Assembly: GCA_034110565.1 (NCBI GenBank)
Contig: JAWUYY010000008.1
Span: 77,788-141,787 of the forward strand
DNA from: Bermanella sp034110565
Lineage (GTDB): Bacteria > Pseudomonadota > Gammaproteobacteria > Pseudomonadales > Oceanobacteraceae
Direction: 5' to 3'
DNA length: 64,000 bases
Positions 43,618 through 53,134 of the stretch are shown in pieces. Position 1 is the stretch's first letter. Each line of letters opens with the position of its first letter. A model generated the notes under the pieces. The model was not told the origin of the DNA. It saw only the letters and a program-made list of their open reading frames with translations, and ran no database searches. The translations under genes were made by a program, and so were the position numbers.

Positions 43618-44103
43618 TTACTTAATCTCAAATAATTCCACATCAAAAATCAAAGTAGATCCAGGCTTTATCGCACCCGCATTGCGGTTCCCATACGCCA
43701 AGCGGCTAGGAATAAAGAAACGAGTTTTCTCTCCTACTACCATTAATTGCACGCCTTCAGTCCAGCCTGAAATCACCTGATTAAGTGGAAAACTAATGGT
43801 TTGCCCACGATTAACGGAGCTATCAAACACAGTACCATCCAGTAAAGTACCATGGTAATGAACCGTCACTTCGCTATTCGCCTTGGGATGTTCATCGCCG
43901 CTACCCGCTTCTAATACTTGATACTGCAAACCAGATGCGGTGGTATGAACGCCTTCTAGCTGAGCATTGGTGGCTAAGAAAGCCTCACCTTCAGCGATGC
44001 TTCCAGCAGCGATGCGCTTATTTTTAAAATGACGCCACGCAAAAAAGATGACAACCAGAACAACGGCGATGAAAAATAATGGAGGCATAACTGACGTTCT
44101 CAT
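43618..44103 (-). CDS. FKBP-type peptidyl-prolyl isomerase, membrane-anchored
   Basis: One membrane helix at the N-terminus (PPLFFIAVVLVVIFFAW) is followed by a linker and an FKBP domain: VTVHYHGTLLDGTVFDSS, VISGWTEGVQLM, FFIPSRLAYGNR and GSTLIFDVELFEI. The domain probably faces the periplasm. The start is uncertain; I chose the ATG at 44103, while a frame 14 residues longer and an ATG at 44088 also exist, none with a clear ribosome site. Confidence 0.9.
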   Translation of the reverse strand: MRTSVMPPLFFIAVVLVVIFFAWRHFKNKRIAAGSIAEGEAFLATNAQLEGVHTTASGLQYQVLEAGSGDEHPKANSEVTVHYHGTLLDGTVFDSSVNRGQTISFPLNQVISGWTEGVQLMVVGEKTRFFIPSRLAYGNRNAGAIKPGSTLIFDVELFEIK

Positions 44104-44169
44104 ATTTAAAAGAATCCAGTTTACCTTAAGGAAGGGACAGCCCAAAGAGATTGAGCCGTAAAATACACA

Positions 44170-44712
44170 TTATTCGTCTTCGAACAAAACCCCTACTTTA
44201 AGTTTTTCGGCGCGATAAATTTCTACACCATCCACTTCTACGCTACCCGTCGCCACCGCGATGAGCATTTTTTTGTTTTTTAAGCTGCGATCAATACTAA
44301 TTTTAAACGTCACGACTTTCGCATGAGGGCGTACCTCACCAAAAAACTTCACACCACCAATACCCAGTGCGCGCAATTTACCATGGTGACCTTTGGCCGC
44401 CAGAATGGCACCGATGCTCTGCCACATACCTTCAATACCCAAGCAGCCAGGCATGATTGGGTCTCCTGGGAAATGGCAACGAAAAAACCAGGCGTTTTCA
44501 TCAATGGCCATCTCAGTAATGACTTCCCCTTTACCATGCTCACCACCATTTACGTCTAAATGGCGTATGTGCTGAATAATACCCAGCTCATCAATTGGTA
44601 ATTTAATTTCGATCCCTTGCGCTGCAAAATGGTCAAGCAAGGCTTGTACTGGCATATCATCAATAATATCCAAAGTACTGACTGGGTTCGATTCAGAGGG
44701 TGACTGGCTCAT
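44170..44712 (-). CDS. FabA-like 3-hydroxyacyl-ACP dehydratase
   Basis: The 180-residue hotdog-fold protein is close to FabA: WFFRCHFPGDPIMPGCLGIE matches the active-site region, followed by LRALGIGGVKFFGEVRP and LIAVATGSVEVDGVEIYRA. The catalytic His is His80; the FabA aspartate (Asp84 in E. coli numbering) is replaced by Glu94, as in FabZ. FabA normally makes and isomerises the C10 intermediate for unsaturated fatty acids; with Glu here, dehydration is expected and isomerisation is uncertain. No fabB gene is next to it. It may be a second FabA-like enzyme. Confidence 0.85.
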   Translation of the reverse strand: MSQSPSESNPVSTLDIIDDMPVQALLDHFAAQGIEIKLPIDELGIIQHIRHLDVNGGEHGKGEVITEMAIDENAWFFRCHFPGDPIMPGCLGIEGMWQSIGAILAAKGHHGKLRALGIGGVKFFGEVRPHAKVVTFKISIDRSLKNKKMLIAVATGSVEVDGVEIYRAEKLKVGVLFEDE

Positions 44713-44762
44713 GTACCATGCCTTTTATAATTAAAGTGCGCGGGACTGTACGGGCTTTTTGC

Positions 44763-44783
44763 GCCCCAAGCTTAACTTGGGGC
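44763..44783. repeat. Inverted repeat between the FabA-like and MBL genes
   Basis: GCCCCAAG, loop CTTAA, CTTGGGGC. It lies past the hydrolase stop and before the FabA-like start. It has no T-run, so termination is possible but not clear. Confidence 0.45.
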
Positions 44784-44833
44784 ATCAGGGGTTTGACTTT
44801 ATGTAACACCACCTAAGTCAACAACACAAAAGA

Positions 44834-45778
44834 CTAGCGACTTAACCAAACCTCCAAGCCTTGAGCATTAAGCAACACATCACTCGCAATCACTTGGCCA
44901 TATTCACTAGAGGTCAGATTCGTGTCGTGCTGTGCTAAATCGGCCATTAATAACATCAATATGTCTTTATTTAATGCCTGCAACCATTGGTCTTGAGGTA
45001 TCTGCTGTTTGACGTTTAACGCAATAGCCACAAACTCATCAACCAGTTTGATTAAACGCGCCCCCAAAACCTGTGGCGCTTCAACCATGCCGTAATGAGT
45101 TAAAAACATGCGCTTAGGCTGATAACTTAATAACCGAGTAATCGATGCTTTGAGTGCAATTGGGTCAAATTGCACTGGGGTTGTGGTAGGAAAGATAAAC
45201 GGCCCTTTTTTCGTCGTCAGCTCTTTATACGCCAAACCAAACGTATCACCCGTAAAAAATCCTTCACTTAACCCATCATAAATACAGTAGTGATGACGCG
45301 CATGCCCCGGTGTGTCTAAAAAAGTAAGGATTCGCCCACCCAATGAAAGAGTTTGCTTATCTTCAATGACAACAATTTGTGCTGGATCAATAGGCAGTAA
45401 ATCCCCATAAGTTTGTTGAAACACGTCCTGACCATAAACGGCTGTCGCACCTGCTTGTAACTTACTAGGGTCAATCATGTGTCTAGCGCCTTGCGGATGC
45501 ACCACAAGCTGCGCATGAGGCAAGGCTTGCATAAGCAACCCAGCCCCGCCTGCGTGATCTAGATGCACATGAGTAGGCATCACATATTTAACCGCGCTGG
45601 TGTTAAAACCTTGGCTGTCTAAGAATTCAAAAATCAACGGTACGGTATCTTTTGTGCCGGTTTCGATAATGGCTAATTCGCCTTCATGTTCCATTACATA
45701 ACAAGCAGCCATTTGAGGGCGTTGGAACGCAGTATCAAGAAGATGAATTCCCCAACCTAAGTATTCTGATTTGACCAT
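44834..45778 (-). CDS. Metallo-beta-lactamase-fold hydrolase
   Basis: The zinc-binding motif is THVHLDHAGG (HxHxDH), followed by later ligands in DTPGHARHHYC and FFTGDTFG, and a final His in LTHYGM. This is the glyoxalase-II-like branch of the MBL fold; the substrate is not readable. I chose the ATG at 45778 (MVKSEYLGWGIHLLD), with GAGAGA just upstream. The longer frame adds 14 residues. The product has 314 residues. Confidence 0.9.
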   Translation of the reverse strand: MVKSEYLGWGIHLLDTAFQRPQMAACYVMEHEGELAIIETGTKDTVPLIFEFLDSQGFNTSAVKYVMPTHVHLDHAGGAGLLMQALPHAQLVVHPQGARHMIDPSKLQAGATAVYGQDVFQQTYGDLLPIDPAQIVVIEDKQTLSLGGRILTFLDTPGHARHHYCIYDGLSEGFFTGDTFGLAYKELTTKKGPFIFPTTTPVQFDPIALKASITRLLSYQPKRMFLTHYGMVEAPQVLGARLIKLVDEFVAIALNVKQQIPQDQWLQALNKDILMLLMADLAQHDTNLTSSEYGQVIASDVLLNAQGLEVWLSR

Positions 45779-46025
45779 ATCTCTCTCAAATTTATGCATT
45801 GTGGTGCTCGAATCAAACATCCAATCCGATGACTATGCACAATGGTGTTTTAAAAAACCATGGGCACAACAGCCATTCCCATAGGCCAATCATGCCAGCC
45901 TTATCTCTTTCGTTCATTATTCCGTATTTTTAGCATTTTATTCTTCATATTTGGCGCACTCTTTCCAGTCACTACTTTAGGAATAATGGATTTGGCCTAT
46001 AACTTAAAAGGATAGGGATATTTTC

Positions 46026-48353
46026 ATGAACACACTGACGTCACTAAGTAAGCAACAGGTTCGCCACGTTCTCACCTGGCCTTTGGTGCTTCTATGCCTG
46101 TTATTTGTAGTGATTGCAGGCTGGGGGTTCCATTTTGTGAACCAACAGCAAGGCCATGAACAAATCGCCGCGGCCGTAGAAAACAACCAACAAGAAGTCG
46201 CCAAGCAGTATTCAAAGCAGTTTGATGAGCTCATTATCTCTCGTCTTAAACAACTCATGGCGCAAAAACAGCAAGCCATTCAGGCTTATTTGAAACAACT
46301 TAACAAACAGCTTGTGACACTTGCTAACTCCACCATGAGCCAGGTAGCGTCTCAAGCGTTTCGCATTACCTATCGCAGCTACTTAGCCGAACGTGAACCC
46401 TTTGTTGAAAACCCCAGCGATGCTATTGCCCAGTATTATCAGCAACAAGCCCCAAGCCGTGCGCACCTGAATGAAATTGGTCAGGCGCTGCAATATGATT
46501 TCATTCTCAACAATAAACTTTTACGCAAACAAGACTTTAACGAAACCGACGTCGATACTAGCTACAGCCGTGTACACGGTTTATATCACCCCATATATCG
46601 TCATTACATTGAACAGTTTGCCTTTGAAGACTTATACATAGTGGATGCAACCAGTGGCGATGTGCTTTACAGCGTGGCTAAAAATAATGATTTTGCTAAC
46701 AACCTTTGGCAAGAGCAAGCTGCCAGCTCACCACTGGCCATCAGCTATAAGCACGCCTTACAACTTAAACCTGGGCAAAGTTTATTTAGTGAGTTCAGTG
46801 AATACCTACCCGCGAGCCGTTCATTAAGCGCGTTCATGAGCACGCCTATTATTAGTCAAGACCCTGCCCGTAATACTATTGAAGCCATATTGATTTTTCG
46901 TTTACCCGCAAATGCTTTTGCACCTTTGTTGCAAGTTCAAGGATTTGAAAAAGCGCATATTTATATGAGCAACGCCAAACAAAATTTCTGGGTAAGCAGC
47001 TCGCCTTTAGATTCAAACAAGCAATCACAATTTACCCAATGGCTTGATACTCAACCAAATGAGTCTTTCACCGTCACACAAACCGATAATAATGAAAATC
47101 ACTACATGGCCTATCAGCCGATTAAATTATTCGGTTTAAACTGGTTGTTGTTTAGTGAGCTATTGCTGAATGAAAACCAGCTTATCAATAACCCTGCACT
47201 TAATATCAATCTAAGCGAAAGCAATCAACTCACACAATCGCAAAAAGATGGGCTCATACTGTTTTCTGGGTTGGCGATCATGGCTGTATTTCTGAGCCTT
47301 GGATTAGGTTTGTGGTTAATTAAATACTTTAATAGCCAGCAAAACAGCAGACAGCTGTCCTCTAATAAAGTACAAGATGCATGGTTAGGTCGCCTTAATC
47401 AACTTGACTTTCGTGAAATAAGTAATGCAACTGACGATCACGATAGTGATGGAAAACAAACCCAATCAGCATCACTCAATCGTGCGCAAGTGAAGCAGCT
47501 CATTCAATCTATTGAGCAGCCCATTAGCCACATGCAAAAAAATGGCGAAGCACTTCAACAGTGTCACCAAAATTTCAAACAGAATTTAACTCACAGTAAT
47601 CAATTACAACAACAGATTGAGCAGCAACAAAATGAATTACAAAAAAGCCTAGGTGATGAGATTCATCAAGCTCATAAAATCAAAAAACAAATGAATCAGC
47701 CCATTGACAATCAAGAAGGCAAGCTAAAAACATTTGACCAACTTAGCCAACACAGTCATAAAATGCTGAGCGATAATCAAGCTCAAGTACATCAGCTAAG
47801 TGGTGTACTCAGTCATGCTAGCGAGCAGGTGAATAGTTTAGCAAAAAGTAGCAGCAATATTGTAAACGCCCTAAACACTATCGCCAGTATTGCCGATCAA
47901 ACCAATTTATTAGCATTGAACGCGGCGATTGAAGCCGCACGAGCCGGTGAGCATGGGCGAGGCTTTGCCGTAGTCGCGGATGAAGTGCGCACCCTCGCAA
48001 ACCGTACTCATACAAGCACCACAGAAATTAAAGCCGTGATCGATCAACTGCATAAAGACTCTCAAAACTCAGTGAAAGCCATGGCCCAAGCCAGTGAGCT
48101 CATTAGCAGCAGTGAAGATCTGGCAAAGAATGTCAGTGATATTTTTGATCAATTAGAAAGTATGATTAAAGACGTGAAAATTAATGAGCAACACGACCAA
48201 GGACAATTAGTCCAACTAGGTGAACGTTTTCAAGAATTAATGGCTCACACACAAGAGCAAAGGAAGGTCATACAAAATCTGCAAGATCTCGATACATTAT
48301 TAGGTAAAACCAGCGACAATATCGAGAAGAACTTAAACCTTTTCAAGTGGTAA
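46026..48353 (+). CDS. Methyl-accepting chemotaxis protein
   Basis: The 775-residue protein has a membrane helix at about 19-36 (VLLCLLFVVIAGWGFHF) and a large periplasmic sensor region (about 37-405). A second helix (about 408-430, LFSGLAIMAVFLSLGLGLWL) precedes a long Gln-rich cytoplasmic coiled coil. The MCP signalling hairpin is IADQTNLLALNAAIEAARAG with GRGFAVVADEVRTLAN. I do not see a clear HAMP domain after helix 2, which is unusual. It ends 9 bases before the convergent CBS gene. The ligand is unknown. Confidence 0.93.
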   Translation: MNTLTSLSKQQVRHVLTWPLVLLCLLFVVIAGWGFHFVNQQQGHEQIAAAVENNQQEVAKQYSKQFDELIISRLKQLMAQKQQAIQAYLKQLNKQLVTLANSTMSQVASQAFRITYRSYLAEREPFVENPSDAIAQYYQQQAPSRAHLNEIGQALQYDFILNNKLLRKQDFNETDVDTSYSRVHGLYHPIYRHYIEQFAFEDLYIVDATSGDVLYSVAKNNDFANNLWQEQAASSPLAISYKHALQLKPGQSLFSEFSEYLPASRSLSAFMSTPIISQDPARNTIEAILIFRLPANAFAPLLQVQGFEKAHIYMSNAKQNFWVSSSPLDSNKQSQFTQWLDTQPNESFTVTQTDNNENHYMAYQPIKLFGLNWLLFSELLLNENQLINNPALNINLSESNQLTQSQKDGLILFSGLAIMAVFLSLGLGLWLIKYFNSQQNSRQLSSNKVQDAWLGRLNQLDFREISNATDDHDSDGKQTQSASLNRAQVKQLIQSIEQPISHMQKNGEALQQCHQNFKQNLTHSNQLQQQIEQQQNELQKSLGDEIHQAHKIKKQMNQPIDNQEGKLKTFDQLSQHSHKMLSDNQAQVHQLSGVLSHASEQVNSLAKSSSNIVNALNTIASIADQTNLLALNAAIEAARAGEHGRGFAVVADEVRTLANRTHTSTTEIKAVIDQLHKDSQNSVKAMAQASELISSSEDLAKNVSDIFDQLESMIKDVKINEQHDQGQLVQLGERFQELMAHTQEQRKVIQNLQDLDTLLGKTSDNIEKNLNLFKW

Positions 48354-48361
48354 ACCCAAAC

Positions 48362-48835
48362 TTATTTAGCAATAGCCGTTAAAATATTTTGAGTACTGAT
48401 CACTCCTTTTATGATCCCATGTTCGCTCACAAAAATACGCCGAATACCATGCTGCAGCATCACATACGCCACCTCTTGCAAACTGGCCTTGCAATCAATT
48501 TGCACCACTGAGTGACTCATTATCTGATTAACGGTGCAGTTTTCATCTGCGCTAGCCATCATGGTTTGTAGTGTTTTATCATCATATTGCTGACCCACAA
48601 ACTCAGCATACACTTCTTGCAATAGCGCCCCTTTCTCTTGAACACTTTTATTTTCAAAAGCCAAAATATCACTCATGGTCACCACGCCTACCAAACTATG
48701 ATCACTAGCAATAACCGGCGCACCGCTAATAGCATTTTTAATAAAAAATTCTGTCAAACGTTTAACAGACCAACCTTCATAGGCCATTAACACCTGATTC
48801 GTCATTATTGCTTTTGCAGTGATATCGGTTTTCAT
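48362..48835 (-). CDS. Tandem CBS-domain protein
   Basis: Two CBS modules: ISGAPVIASDHSLVGVVTMS in the first and IRRIFVSEHGIIKGVISTQN in the second. Such stand-alone proteins bind adenosyl nucleotides or act as regulators of enzymes and channels. I moved the start to the ATG at 48835 (MKTDITAKAIMTNQV), with AGGAG five bases upstream; the longer frame would overlap the upstream gene. The product has 157 residues. Confidence 0.9.
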   Translation of the reverse strand: MKTDITAKAIMTNQVLMAYEGWSVKRLTEFFIKNAISGAPVIASDHSLVGVVTMSDILAFENKSVQEKGALLQEVYAEFVGQQYDDKTLQTMMASADENCTVNQIMSHSVVQIDCKASLQEVAYVMLQHGIRRIFVSEHGIIKGVISTQNILTAIAK

Positions 48836-48854
48836 AGTGTCTCCTATAAAAATA

Positions 48855-49523
48855 TTATTGTGCAGTGAAATAAATATTGCCGTAATAAGCGCTGACTTTC
48901 GCTTTACTGTCATCGGTGTCACTCATAATGGCAACGGCATCAATATAACGGTAGGCATCTTCATTGGCTTCTATTGAACCCTTGTCCCCGTACAGTGCGA
49001 TCATGTCTTCAAACACATTGCGTTTTTCAGTTACCCACTTACCTAACGCATCTTGAGGTGAACGCAACGCCAACATACGCGCATTACTACCTGCGTAGGC
49101 ATTATCCCAAATACTACCTTTAGGTTGATTACTGGACCAAACATAATTTAACGCCTTGGTTTTCCAAATAAAGAAACCACCACTTTTAACAATATATAAA
49201 CGTGCAGCGTAGTCGTCTCCTGACTTTTCGGTTTCATCCATCTTGGGTAAATAATTTTCGATACGCCATGACCAATTTAAAAATGGCGTTTGTTTTAAAT
49301 CGATTTTAATTTCTTTCGCCAAACCCGAGGCTGATTGATTACTCACCGCTTTTAGAACCGTTTGATTATCTAATTGGGTAATATCGTACTGGGTATAATC
49401 CACAAAAGATTTTTTCTCCCAAGCATCGAGTGACTCTTGTTCAAATTGTGCAATATGAACCGTTTGCGAAAATGCCAAAGGGGTCATTAGAAAAAATGTG
49501 AATAAATATAATAAGGGTTTCAT
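48855..49523 (-). CDS. Exported DUF3047 protein
   Basis: The 222-residue product has a signal peptide (LLYLFTFFLMTPLAFSQ). It matches the DUF3047 pattern by FLNWSWRIENYLPKMDE, DDYAARLYIV and ALNYVWSSNQPKGS, with C-terminal VAIMSDTDDS. The function of this periplasmic family is unknown. It lies 20 bases upstream of the CBS gene on the same strand. Confidence 0.85.
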   Translation of the reverse strand: MKPLLYLFTFFLMTPLAFSQTVHIAQFEQESLDAWEKKSFVDYTQYDITQLDNQTVLKAVSNQSASGLAKEIKIDLKQTPFLNWSWRIENYLPKMDETEKSGDDYAARLYIVKSGGFFIWKTKALNYVWSSNQPKGSIWDNAYAGSNARMLALRSPQDALGKWVTEKRNVFEDMIALYGDKGSIEANEDAYRYIDAVAIMSDTDDSKAKVSAYYGNIYFTAQ

Positions 49524-49591
49524 GATAGGTCTCTAAATATGACGTTAAGTGTTCAGATAAGCCTAACGAAAAATGGTTCAGCCAAACTTAA

Positions 49592-49789
49592 CTACCCCAC
49601 CAGTACCTGCTTAAGTTGCTGTAAGGTATTGAGCGTATCTTTGTTATGCGTTTCTAAATCACGCTGTAAAGCCTTAATGGCCCAAAGCATTTCAGGATGA
49701 TCCGCGAATGTCTGCTTAAGCATGGGTAGTAATGTTAAAGCTTGCTCGAAGCGCTCGTGTTTCACATGATCTTCAATTTGCGCAATCAT
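49592..49789 (-). CDS. Small helical protein of unknown function
   Basis: A 65-residue, all-helical product (QIEDHVKHERFEQALTLLPM, then LWAIKALQRDLETHNKDTL). No family was recognised; a helical chaperone-like fold of FliT type or an HPt-like form cannot be ruled out. It lies alone between the DUF3047 gene and a GNAT gene. Confidence 0.5.
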   Translation of the reverse strand: MIAQIEDHVKHERFEQALTLLPMLKQTFADHPEMLWAIKALQRDLETHNKDTLNTLQQLKQVLVG

Positions 49790-49864
49790 ATATTCACCTA
49801 TCTATCCATAGATCGTATATTCAATGTACAAGTAAACACCCGCTAAGGCAAAACTTGAACACAA

Positions 49865-50305
49865 TTACTGTCTGCGTAACATTTTATTAACGGTTACATT
49901 CATACCGTTATAGTTAACTTCACTCTCTTCTATGTCCACAAACCCATAAGTGCGATATAGCGTCTTAGAAGGCGCATTCGACTTAACCACTTGTAATGTG
50001 GCGTCTCCTCCAATGCTCTCTAAGGCAAAGGCAAGTAAAGCACGACCAATCCCTCGTCCCCTATAATCAGGGTGCACATATAAGGATTGTATACGGCTGC
50101 CAGCAACCGCACTATAACCTTTGATTTTATTTGTGCCATACACAAAAATCGTCGAACTTAACAAGTCGGATCGTCGCTTGGCATCTTGATCTAGAGGCAA
50201 CAATACATACTTGCACTCTTCAAATTTAAGCTCATCAAGTTTTGAGGCATTATAAATTTCAGCAATAGCGGGATAATCAGTTGTTTGGTAATTACGAATA
50301 GCCAT
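49865..50305 (-). CDS. GNAT-family N-acetyltransferase
   Basis: The 146-residue protein has the full GNAT core: beta-4 RIQSLYVHPDY, acetyl-CoA loop RGRGIGRALLAFAL (R-G-x-G-I-G), and the final YRTYGFVDIEESEVNYNG. The start context IRNYQTTDYPAIAEIYN is typical. The substrate is unknown. Confidence 0.92.
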   Translation of the reverse strand: MAIRNYQTTDYPAIAEIYNASKLDELKFEECKYVLLPLDQDAKRRSDLLSSTIFVYGTNKIKGYSAVAGSRIQSLYVHPDYRGRGIGRALLAFALESIGGDATLQVVKSNAPSKTLYRTYGFVDIEESEVNYNGMNVTVNKMLRRQ

Positions 50306-50418
50306 GGATCACAAAATTTAAACAATAAATATGAATAACCATGACTGATTTATAACATTGGGGCAAGCTATGCAGGCGTTTAAGGCAAGTAAATAGGGGC
50401 GAAATAAAATTCATTAAT

Positions 50419-50448
50419 TTTTTGTAGAGCCAAGGGCTCTACAAAAAA
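50419..50448. terminator. Bidirectional terminator
   Basis: TTTGTAGAGCC (50421-50431) pairs with GGCTCTACAAA (50435-50445), flanked by T- and A-runs. It follows the M20 peptidase stop on the minus strand. Confidence 0.85.
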
Positions 50449-50458
50449 CAGTATCTGT

Positions 50459-51928
50459 TTATTGATTAGCCCCAAGAATAAGCTCACGGAAAAACTTCAC
50501 TACATCCACGTAGTCGTCCACATTAATTTGTTCATTAATGCCGTGCATACGTTCTAATGTTTCAGGGGTAAAACGATTAAAAGCAAACCGATAAATACTA
50601 TCGCTCAAGCCAGTGTAATGCTTTGCATCCGTACCGGCGGTGACAAGGTACGGCGCAACAATTAGGCTATCGTCTTGAGTAACACGATAAATAGCGTCCC
50701 TTAGCATAGCAAAGCTGTCATTATCACTTTTTGATACCGAAGACGGCTCACCAGAAAACCCACCCAAAATTGAAACGTGAACTTCTGGGTTATTAATCAC
50801 CTGCTCAATATACGCTTGCACGCTTGCACCGCTCTCCCCGGGCATAATGCGAAAATTCACCACCGCAGTGGCTTCACTTGGCAGAATATTATCCTTGCTT
50901 GAGCCTTTCGCCATGGTCACAGCCGTAGTGGTACGCACCGCCGCATTGGTGGTTTTAGAACCTGACAAAATCTGTTCAACCAACGGCTCGGTCAGCCACA
51001 TATTGGCAAAAATCGCTTTTTTGACACCGCCCATAGCAGGGCCGATGGTATTGAATAACTGACGGCTGTAAGCCATGTTGGCCGCAAAAGGATGGTTTTC
51101 AATATCCACAATGGCCTGTGCAATCACGCCAAGGGCAGTATGCTTAGGCGGCATAGAACTGTGCCCGCCCACTGCTTTCACCTTAAGTTCAAGACTGACA
51201 TAACCTTTCTCGGCAATGCCTATTAAGGCCACTTGCGCATCCATACCTGGGATAATACCGTCACCAACGATGGAACCACCTTCATCTAAAATAAACTGGA
51301 AATCCAAACCACGGGCTTTTAACAAAGCACTAATCTTGGCTGCACCCTTGTTGCCACCGATTTCTTCATCGTGGCCAAACGCTAAATATATATCCCGCTT
51401 AGGCTCAAAGCCCTTGGCCAGTAAATCTTCAACTGCTTCCATCACCCCAAGCACACCAGATTTAATATCCACCGCGCCACGGCCCCAGATAATGCCCTCT
51501 TCAATGGCCCCGCCAAATGGCTCATGCAGCCAGCGATCACGAGTCTCGCTGTCTACTGGCACGACGTCTTGGTGACTCATTAATAAAATAGGTTTTAGTG
51601 AATCGTCTGAGCCTTTCCAGCGATACAGTAGTGACAATTCATTCACCATCTCAAGGGATAAATTTTGATGCAGTTTAGGGTAGCTCTGCTTCAAAAACTG
51701 ATGAAAGCCAGTAAACGCTTCACGTTCGACTTGGGATTCATCCATATGGCTAATCGTGGCAAATTGAATGCCCTGAGATAAACGCTCTGACACCTTAGCG
51801 GCATCTACCTTGGTACTATCTAAGGGGGCTTGCAAGGTTACATCTGGTTGACTAAAGGTTAGAGTTTTAACACCCATAATCAGCAGTAATACCACTAATA
51901 CAAAAACCAAGATTTTCAGCAGTTTCAT
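50459..51928 (-). CDS. M20-family metallopeptidase, membrane-anchored (carboxypeptidase S-like)
   Basis: A signal-anchor helix at the N-terminus (LLKILVFVLVVLLLIMGVKT) is followed by the M20 catalytic core. Motifs are PILLMSHQDVVPVD (His/Asp ligands), GRGAVDIKSGVLGVMEA (bridging Asp), FGHDEEIGGNKGA (catalytic Glu and ligand Glu), and the late His in AGTDAKHYTG. The dimerisation domain lies in the middle (about 240-350, VGGHSSMPPKH). It probably cleaves peptides or N-acylated amino acids in the periplasm. It is a single gene. Confidence 0.9.
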   Translation of the reverse strand: MKLLKILVFVLVVLLLIMGVKTLTFSQPDVTLQAPLDSTKVDAAKVSERLSQGIQFATISHMDESQVEREAFTGFHQFLKQSYPKLHQNLSLEMVNELSLLYRWKGSDDSLKPILLMSHQDVVPVDSETRDRWLHEPFGGAIEEGIIWGRGAVDIKSGVLGVMEAVEDLLAKGFEPKRDIYLAFGHDEEIGGNKGAAKISALLKARGLDFQFILDEGGSIVGDGIIPGMDAQVALIGIAEKGYVSLELKVKAVGGHSSMPPKHTALGVIAQAIVDIENHPFAANMAYSRQLFNTIGPAMGGVKKAIFANMWLTEPLVEQILSGSKTTNAAVRTTTAVTMAKGSSKDNILPSEATAVVNFRIMPGESGASVQAYIEQVINNPEVHVSILGGFSGEPSSVSKSDNDSFAMLRDAIYRVTQDDSLIVAPYLVTAGTDAKHYTGLSDSIYRFAFNRFTPETLERMHGINEQINVDDYVDVVKFFRELILGANQ

Positions 51929-52095
51929 TATTTAAGTCCGTTCATTTTTATTATGAGGAGCAATGTGCACTATTGGATGCTGTCGTAAAAATGTTAAATT
52001 GGCCAACACGAACAACAGCATATCACCCTCAGACCTGTTGAGAGCCGATGGCATGGGGTATGATGAAATCTAATCAGACATAAGTATTAATCACC

Positions 52096-52641
52096 ATGGC
52101 AAAAACATTTAGTTCCGAGTTTATTTCCTTACAACTGGCTGTGTTGACGGTCTCTGATAGCCGCGACGAAACCACCGATACCAGTGGCCATTTGTTGGTT
52201 GAGCGTTTACAAGCCGCAGGCCACACACTTGCGGATAAAACCATCGTGATTGATGATATCTATAAAATCCGCGCAGTATTGTCACAGTGGATCGCAAGCG
52301 ACAATATTCAAGGGATACTCATCACAGGTGGCACCGGCTTTACCGGCCGCGATAGCACCCCAGAAGCCGTTATTCCTTTATTTGATAAGACCGTCGACGG
52401 CTTTGGCGAATTGTTTCGCCACTTAAGCTTTAGCCAAATTGGCACCAGTACCATTCAAAGCCGTGCCATAGCGGGCCTTGCCAATGGCACCATTATGTTT
52501 TGTATGCCAGGCTCGGGTAATGCTTGTGCCACCGCTTGGGATGACATTATCGAAACCCAGCTAAATAGCACTCATAAGCCATGCAACTTTGTTTTACAGC
52601 TTAAGAACACTCAACCTCAATCCTGTGAGAAGCGAAACTAA
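52096..52641 (+). CDS. moaB: Molybdenum cofactor protein MoaB
   Basis: A molybdopterin adenylyltransferase-type protein (MoaB/Mog fold): LAVLTVSDSRDETTDTSG, ILITGGTGFTGRDSTPEAV and the FCMPGSGNACATAWD segment are diagnostic. It activates molybdopterin by adenylation or is a Mog relative. It is the first gene of the mo-cofactor cluster, and the next gene (moaC) begins one base after its stop. Confidence 0.95.
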   Translation: MAKTFSSEFISLQLAVLTVSDSRDETTDTSGHLLVERLQAAGHTLADKTIVIDDIYKIRAVLSQWIASDNIQGILITGGTGFTGRDSTPEAVIPLFDKTVDGFGELFRHLSFSQIGTSTIQSRAIAGLANGTIMFCMPGSGNACATAWDDIIETQLNSTHKPCNFVLQLKNTQPQSCEKRN

Positions 52642-52642
52642 G

Positions 52643-53134
52643 ATGACTTTCACCCATATCAATCAAAACGGCGAAGCCAACATGGTGGATGTGAGCGAAA
52701 AAGCCGTCACCGCTCGCACCGCCCGCGCCGAAGCCTTTATTGAAATGAGCCCAAGCACATTGGACATGATTATTAAAGGCGAGCACCACAAAGGCGATGT
52801 CTTCGCTGTCGCGCGCATTGCTGGTATTCAAGGGGCTAAGCAAACCAGCCAACTCATCCCTTTGTGTCACCCGTTAATGTTAAGCAAGGTCGAAGTAAGC
52901 TTTGATGTGCAGCCTAAACACAACCGCGTGCGCATAGAAACCTTATGCAAACTGGCCGGACAAACCGGTGTGGAAATGGAAGCCCTTACGGCAGCGTCTG
53001 TTGCGGCACTTACCTTATTTGATATGTGCAAGGCCGTGGATAAAACCATGAGCATTTCGGGTGTGCGCGTATTAGAAAAGCAAGGGGGCAAATCTGGGCA
53101 TTTTATTGCCACCACTCAAGGCAAAGAAACATGA
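52643..53134 (+). CDS. moaC: Cyclic pyranopterin monophosphate synthase MoaC
   Basis: MoaC converts the MoaA product to cyclic pyranopterin phosphate. Family motifs are MVDVSEKAVTARTA, IAGIQGAKQTSQLIPLCHPL, TLCKLAGQTGVEMEALTAAS and MCKAVDKTMSI. I use the ATG at 52643 (MTFTHINQNG), one base after the moaB stop; the longer frame overlaps moaB. The stop overlaps the moaD start (ATGA). The product has 163 residues. Confidence 0.96.
   Translation: MTFTHINQNGEANMVDVSEKAVTARTARAEAFIEMSPSTLDMIIKGEHHKGDVFAVARIAGIQGAKQTSQLIPLCHPLMLSKVEVSFDVQPKHNRVRIETLCKLAGQTGVEMEALTAASVAALTLFDMCKAVDKTMSISGVRVLEKQGGKSGHFIATTQGKET

Noticed and set aside
45950..46000. Sigma-54-like site before the chemoreceptor gene (TTGGCGCACTC)
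   Set aside because: The second dinucleotide at the required spacing is CC, not GC.
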